Below are positions 6,498 to 8,719 of a stretch of 8,719 bases of DNA, one piece after another. Under the pieces are notes generated by a model that searched no databases, had not been told where the DNA came from, and saw only the letters and a list, made by a program, of their open reading frames with translations. The number at the start of each line of letters is the position of its first letter. The first letter of the stretch is position 1. The stretch is from Acidilobaceae archaeon (GTDB taxonomy: Archaea; Thermoproteota; Thermoprotei_A; Sulfolobales; Acidilobaceae). Made by a program: the position numbers and the translations under genes. The stretch covers positions 1 through 8,719 of the forward strand of contig JALWGG010000207.1 of assembly GCA_027013765.1 (NCBI GenBank), in the 5' to 3' direction.

Positions 6498-6512
6498 TAT
6501 ACAGTATAAAGG
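6498..6512 (-). promoter_or_regulatory. TATA box of the threonine-rich protein gene
   Basis: The minus strand reads CCTTTATACTGTATA. TTTATAC is a fair archaeal TATA element, about 40 nt before ATG 6467. The overlapping TATAC-A-GTATA (6498-6508) is an odd palindrome sharing the TATAC/GTATA halves with the site at 5644-5657. Confidence 0.45.
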
Positions 6513-6537
6513 CTAGGCTTTAGCACAGCCTGTCGAG

Positions 6538-6564
6538 AGTATCGTACATGTTACTGCAGATACT
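6538..6564. repeat. Short inverted repeat AGTATC...GATACT between divergent genes
   Basis: Six-base arms at 6538-6543 and 6559-6564 are exact reverse complements with 15 bases between them. They lie between the promoters of the threonine-rich gene and the hydrolase gene, so they could bind a dimeric regulator of both. Arms this short can occur by chance. Confidence 0.25.
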
Positions 6565-6574
6565 GTAAATACCC
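6562..6574 (+). promoter_or_regulatory. Possible TATA box of the metallo-hydrolase gene
   Basis: ACTGTAAATACCC sits about 26 bases before GTG 6594. Transcription would begin at or very near that codon, giving a leaderless or nearly leaderless message. The AT content is modest, so the call is tentative. Confidence 0.35.
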
Positions 6575-6593
6575 TTTCCTACATAGTATATGC

Positions 6594-7484
6594 GTGGGGG
6601 GGATTGTGAGGCTTAGGATTATCGATGTTACTCCTATGGGTGAAAGGTTGATTGCGTCCTACCTGATTCTTCTGGGTGACACAGCTGTCCTTATCGATAC
6701 CGGCCCCCATTCCACGTGGCGCCGGGTTTATGACGCCGTCAGGAGCGAGGGTGCCAGGCTTGAGTGGATTATCCTGACTCACATCCACTTAGATCATGCA
6801 GGTGCTTCAGGAGCATTGGCTAGGATGTTCCCTGGCGTGAAGGTCCTCGTCCATCCCCGTGGTGCTAGGCATATAGTAAACCCTGAGAAGCTATGGAGCG
6901 CTTCCAGGAGTGTTCTAGGCCCTGTGGCGGATCTGTATGGGAAGCCGGAGCCCGTGCCTGAGGGCTCTGTAGTCTCTGCTGAGGATGGATACGTGGTTGA
7001 GGTTGGGGGTGAGAGGTTTAGGATCCTCCATACCCCTGGCCATGCGAGCCACCATATGAGTATATACCTTGAGAGGCACGGCTTAATGTTTCTAGGAGAC
7101 TCTGCTGGGATCGTTATAGAGTATGAGGGGGAGGTGGTCCAGCTGCCAAGCACGCCGCCTCCATTCAAGCCGGATGCGTATCTGAATAGCGTTGAGAGGA
7201 TGATCGAGTCTATGCCTAGGGAGGCCGCGCCGGGCCACTATGGGACCATAGTTGATGCCACCGACTACCTCAGGATGCATCTAGGCGAGGTTAAGAGGTG
7301 GATCGATGCTGTCAAGAGCGCTCTGGAGGAGGGCATTACCGACATTGATAAGGTGGCTGAATACGTTGCAAACCATGTGCCAACAGCGTCCAAGCTATAT
7401 AGCAGCAGTAACCCTGTAATATCCAAGATGTTCTACTACGGGACTATATGGGGCCTCGTCGAGGCCTTGAAGCCTAGCAGCTAG
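6594..7484 (+). CDS. Metallo-beta-lactamase-fold hydrolase (glyoxalase II-like)
   Basis: A 296-residue soluble enzyme of the metallo-beta-lactamase superfamily. The full two-metal site is present: THIHLDHAG (His63, His65, Asp67, His68), His150 in HTPGHASHH, Asp169 in MFLGDSAG and His215 in APGHYG. ID at residues 34-35 precedes TG in the usual second strand. The C-terminal 80 residues are helical, as in thioester-hydrolase-like and SoxH/GloB-like members. The substrate cannot be told from sequence. Starts: GTG 6594 is the first codon of the frame and fits a leaderless transcript. GTG 6606, giving MRLRIIDV, has a run of seven G's (6596-6602) just upstream and is equally possible. It is divergent from the threonine-rich gene, and its 3' end overlaps the convergent UMP kinase gene by 11 bp. 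Confidence 0.9.
   Translation: MGGIVRLRIIDVTPMGERLIASYLILLGDTAVLIDTGPHSTWRRVYDAVRSEGARLEWIILTHIHLDHAGASGALARMFPGVKVLVHPRGARHIVNPEKLWSASRSVLGPVADLYGKPEPVPEGSVVSAEDGYVVEVGGERFRILHTPGHASHHMSIYLERHGLMFLGDSAGIVIEYEGEVVQLPSTPPPFKPDAYLNSVERMIESMPREAAPGHYGTIVDATDYLRMHLGEVKRWIDAVKSALEEGITDIDKVAEYVANHVPTASKLYSSSNPVISKMFYYGTIWGLVEALKPSS
7474..7484. other. Shared 3' end of convergent genes: palindromic overlap carrying both stop codons
   Basis: CTAGCAGCTAG has exact arms CTAGC and GCTAG around a central A. Its last three bases are the TAG of the plus-strand hydrolase. Its first three, read on the minus strand, are the TAG of UMP kinase. Neither gene has room for a terminator before entering its partner. 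Confidence 0.85.
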
Positions 7485-8154
7485 TGAGCATGCTCCCAGT
7501 GCTGGATGGATCCTCTATTATCCTGCCGATTACACGTGGATCCCTTCCATCCGCGAATACAACGTCTATCCCACTCCTCCTAACTATTTCAAGTGCTACT
7601 CTATCGAATAGCGTGTACCCACCGGGCTCCTGGCTGAATCTTGCTATGATCCCCTCCATCTCGTCATAACACACCCTCGACAACATCCTTGCCCCAGGAG
7701 AGCCGGGATCCCGGTCATAGATCCCCTGCACCCCATGCAGCAGATTTATGATAAGCCTTGCACCTATAGTATCTGCAATAACCGCCGACACTGCATTGGT
7801 GCTCTGCCCAGGCTGGAATCCTCCAACCACCGGGATCATGCCCCTACCCAGGGCTTCCAGAACCTCATACACGGTCCTTGGAACCTCTAGGGGCGAGTAC
7901 GGGTGGAGTGCCGCGGCTAGTGTGAACGCGTTGAGCCTTGCAGCCTCAATCCCGGCCAAGTCCCTTATGCCCTTAGGCATTCCAAGGGCTTCGAGGACCT
8001 TCACCCTATCCCGGGCCAGCCTCCCCCCTCCAGCTACTATAACAATCCCGAACCTGTCCCTTAGCGAGAGGACCTCGCTCCTAAGCCTTGCATAGAAATC
8101 CTTGGGCGGGTCCTCCAGTAGGGACCCGCTTATCTTCATGACTATGTACTCCAT
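7474..8154 (-). CDS. pyrH: UMP kinase, archaeal type
   Basis: A 226-residue cytosolic enzyme of the amino-acid-kinase fold that phosphorylates UMP to UDP with ATP, the first step from UMP to UTP and CTP. Matches to the archaeal family are VMKISGSLL (5-13, with Lys7), the glycine loop VAGGG (40-44), DLAGIEAARLNAF (65-77), GGFQPGQSTNAV (111-122), IYDRDP (145-150) and GGYTLFDRVALEIV (178-191). One odd point is that the usual VDGVY is VQGIY, so the near-invariant Asp is Gln143. The start could be ATG 8154, or the GTG immediately before it at 8157. GGTG lies just upstream. It follows the aldo/keto reductase gene by 44-47 nt in the same direction, so they may be cotranscribed, but I know of no metabolic link. 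Confidence 0.93.
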   Translation of the reverse strand: MEYIVMKISGSLLEDPPKDFYARLRSEVLSLRDRFGIVIVAGGGRLARDRVKVLEALGMPKGIRDLAGIEAARLNAFTLAAALHPYSPLEVPRTVYEVLEALGRGMIPVVGGFQPGQSTNAVSAVIADTIGARLIINLLHGVQGIYDRDPGSPGARMLSRVCYDEMEGIIARFSQEPGGYTLFDRVALEIVRRSGIDVVFADGRDPRVIGRIIEDPSSTGSMLTSC

Positions 8155-8201
8155 CACACCGCCCCGGGTCTGGTAGGGGTTGTGGATTGTGGTTAATCAA
8201 G

Positions 8202-8719
8202 TTACCATGTGACATATGTGATCCTAAGCCTCTTACTCTCCTCATCCAGCAGCCTCCAGTCGCTATAGTCCAGCCTCCACCCGACGGCTCCAGCGTTATC
8301 CTCAACCTGTTCAGGCCTCTTGGCTCCCGGTATTGGTATTACCGTGTCGCTATACCCGATCAGCCAGTTCAGCACCACCTGGGCTGGGGTCTTCCCATAC
8401 TTGTCTGCTACCTCCTTGACCAGCCTCGCCAGCCCCAGCACCTGCTCATAGTTCTCTGGGTAGAATAGCGGGTCGTCGCTCCTCACATCGCTCAGCTTCT
8501 TAGCCTCCTCAAGCGTATACTTGCCCAGGACTGCTCCCTTCGCCAGGGGGCTCCATGCCAGGACGCTCATGCCATTCTCCTCTGCATAGGGTATGAGCTC
8601 CTTCTCCGCCTGCCTCTCAACTATATTATACCTGACCTGGAGGACCTCCACATCCACCCTAGACAGGCAGCTCCTGGCAGCGTCGACTAGCTCCACCGGG
8701 AAGTCGCTCAGCCCTATAT
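8202..8719 (-). CDS. Aldo/keto reductase, C-terminal part (N-terminus outside window)
   Basis: An open frame enters from the right edge and stops at TAA 8204..8202, giving 171 visible residues. It begins IGLSDFPVELVDAA, the family's IGxSNF motif, so the GTG at 8696 is internal and not a start. Other landmarks are QVRYNIVERQAEKELIPYAE, SVLAWSPLAKGAVLGKYT, a helix KTPAQVVLNWLI, and IPIPGAKRPEQVEDN near the end, which contacts the phosphate of NADP(H) in this family. The fold is a TIM barrel that reduces aldehydes or ketones. The catalytic Asp, Tyr, Lys and His are in the missing N-terminal half, so activity cannot be judged and the substrate is unknown. It lies upstream of the UMP kinase gene on the same strand. 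Confidence 0.92.
   Translation of the reverse strand, partial: IGLSDFPVELVDAARSCLSRVDVEVLQVRYNIVERQAEKELIPYAEENGMSVLAWSPLAKGAVLGKYTLEEAKKLSDVRSDDPLFYPENYEQVLGLARLVKEVADKYGKTPAQVVLNWLIGYSDTVIPIPGAKRPEQVEDNAGAVGWRLDYSDWRLLDEESKRLRITYVTW

Noticed and set aside
6283..6516. Plus-strand Val-rich open frame (and its neighbour 5890-6237)
   Set aside because: It is the reverse complement of the Thr-rich gene. ACN Thr codons read as NGT (Gly/Val-like) codons in the opposite frames, and there is no ribosome site or family signal.
7748..8095. 115-codon plus-strand frame opposite UMP kinase
   Set aside because: Antisense to a strongly conserved enzyme gene. The low-complexity translation does not resemble any protein I know.
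1..8719. CRISPR array, insertion sequence, tRNA or prophage remnants
   Set aside because: No regularly spaced repeats, transposase motifs, terminal inverted repeats or cloverleaf-like sequence were seen. Nearly all of the window is ordinary chromosomal coding sequence.

Overview
The window looks like part of the chromosome of a hyperthermophilic, oxygen-respiring crenarchaeon, probably a relative of Aeropyrum or another Desulfurococcales member. This is inferred from gene families and style. The S-adenosylmethionine synthetase and the UMP kinase are of archaeal type, the heme A synthase is the half-size archaeal form, promoters have TATA boxes, GTG and TTG starts are common, and Shine-Dalgarno sequences are GGTGA-like. 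I cannot name the species from sequence alone.

From 4164 down to 1, all on the minus strand, lies a tightly packed respiratory operon: CuA subunit II, a fused subunit I+III, a small subunit IV, a previously uncalled 28-residue single-helix membrane peptide (847..761), compact heme A synthase CtaA, and the start of a SCO1/SenC copper chaperone that runs off the left edge. Intergenic gaps are 6, 13, 7 and 23 nt, followed by a 4-nt overlap. The operon therefore encodes a terminal oxidase plus two of its cofactor-assembly factors (heme A and copper). The catalytic subunit keeps its CuB ligands, heme a3 ligand and D-channel entrance. It lacks the usual second low-spin heme ligand (His to Arg at residue 378), the K-channel lysine and the Mg-site His-Asp pair.

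Upstream, also on the minus strand, are S-adenosylmethionine synthetase (5572..4352) and a membrane-anchored protein of unknown function with a threonine-rich stalk (6467..5721). A 14-bp perfect palindrome sits just upstream of the synthetase TATA box. A 126-bp region (6468..6593) separates the threonine-rich gene from a divergently transcribed metallo-beta-lactamase-fold hydrolase (6594..7484).

That hydrolase converges on, and overlaps by 11 bp, a minus-strand archaeal UMP kinase gene (8154..7474), which follows the 3' part of an aldo/keto reductase gene cut by the right edge. I see no tRNA, rRNA, insertion sequence, prophage or CRISPR array. The main leads are the unusual oxidase subunit I and the hidden 28-residue peptide in its operon.
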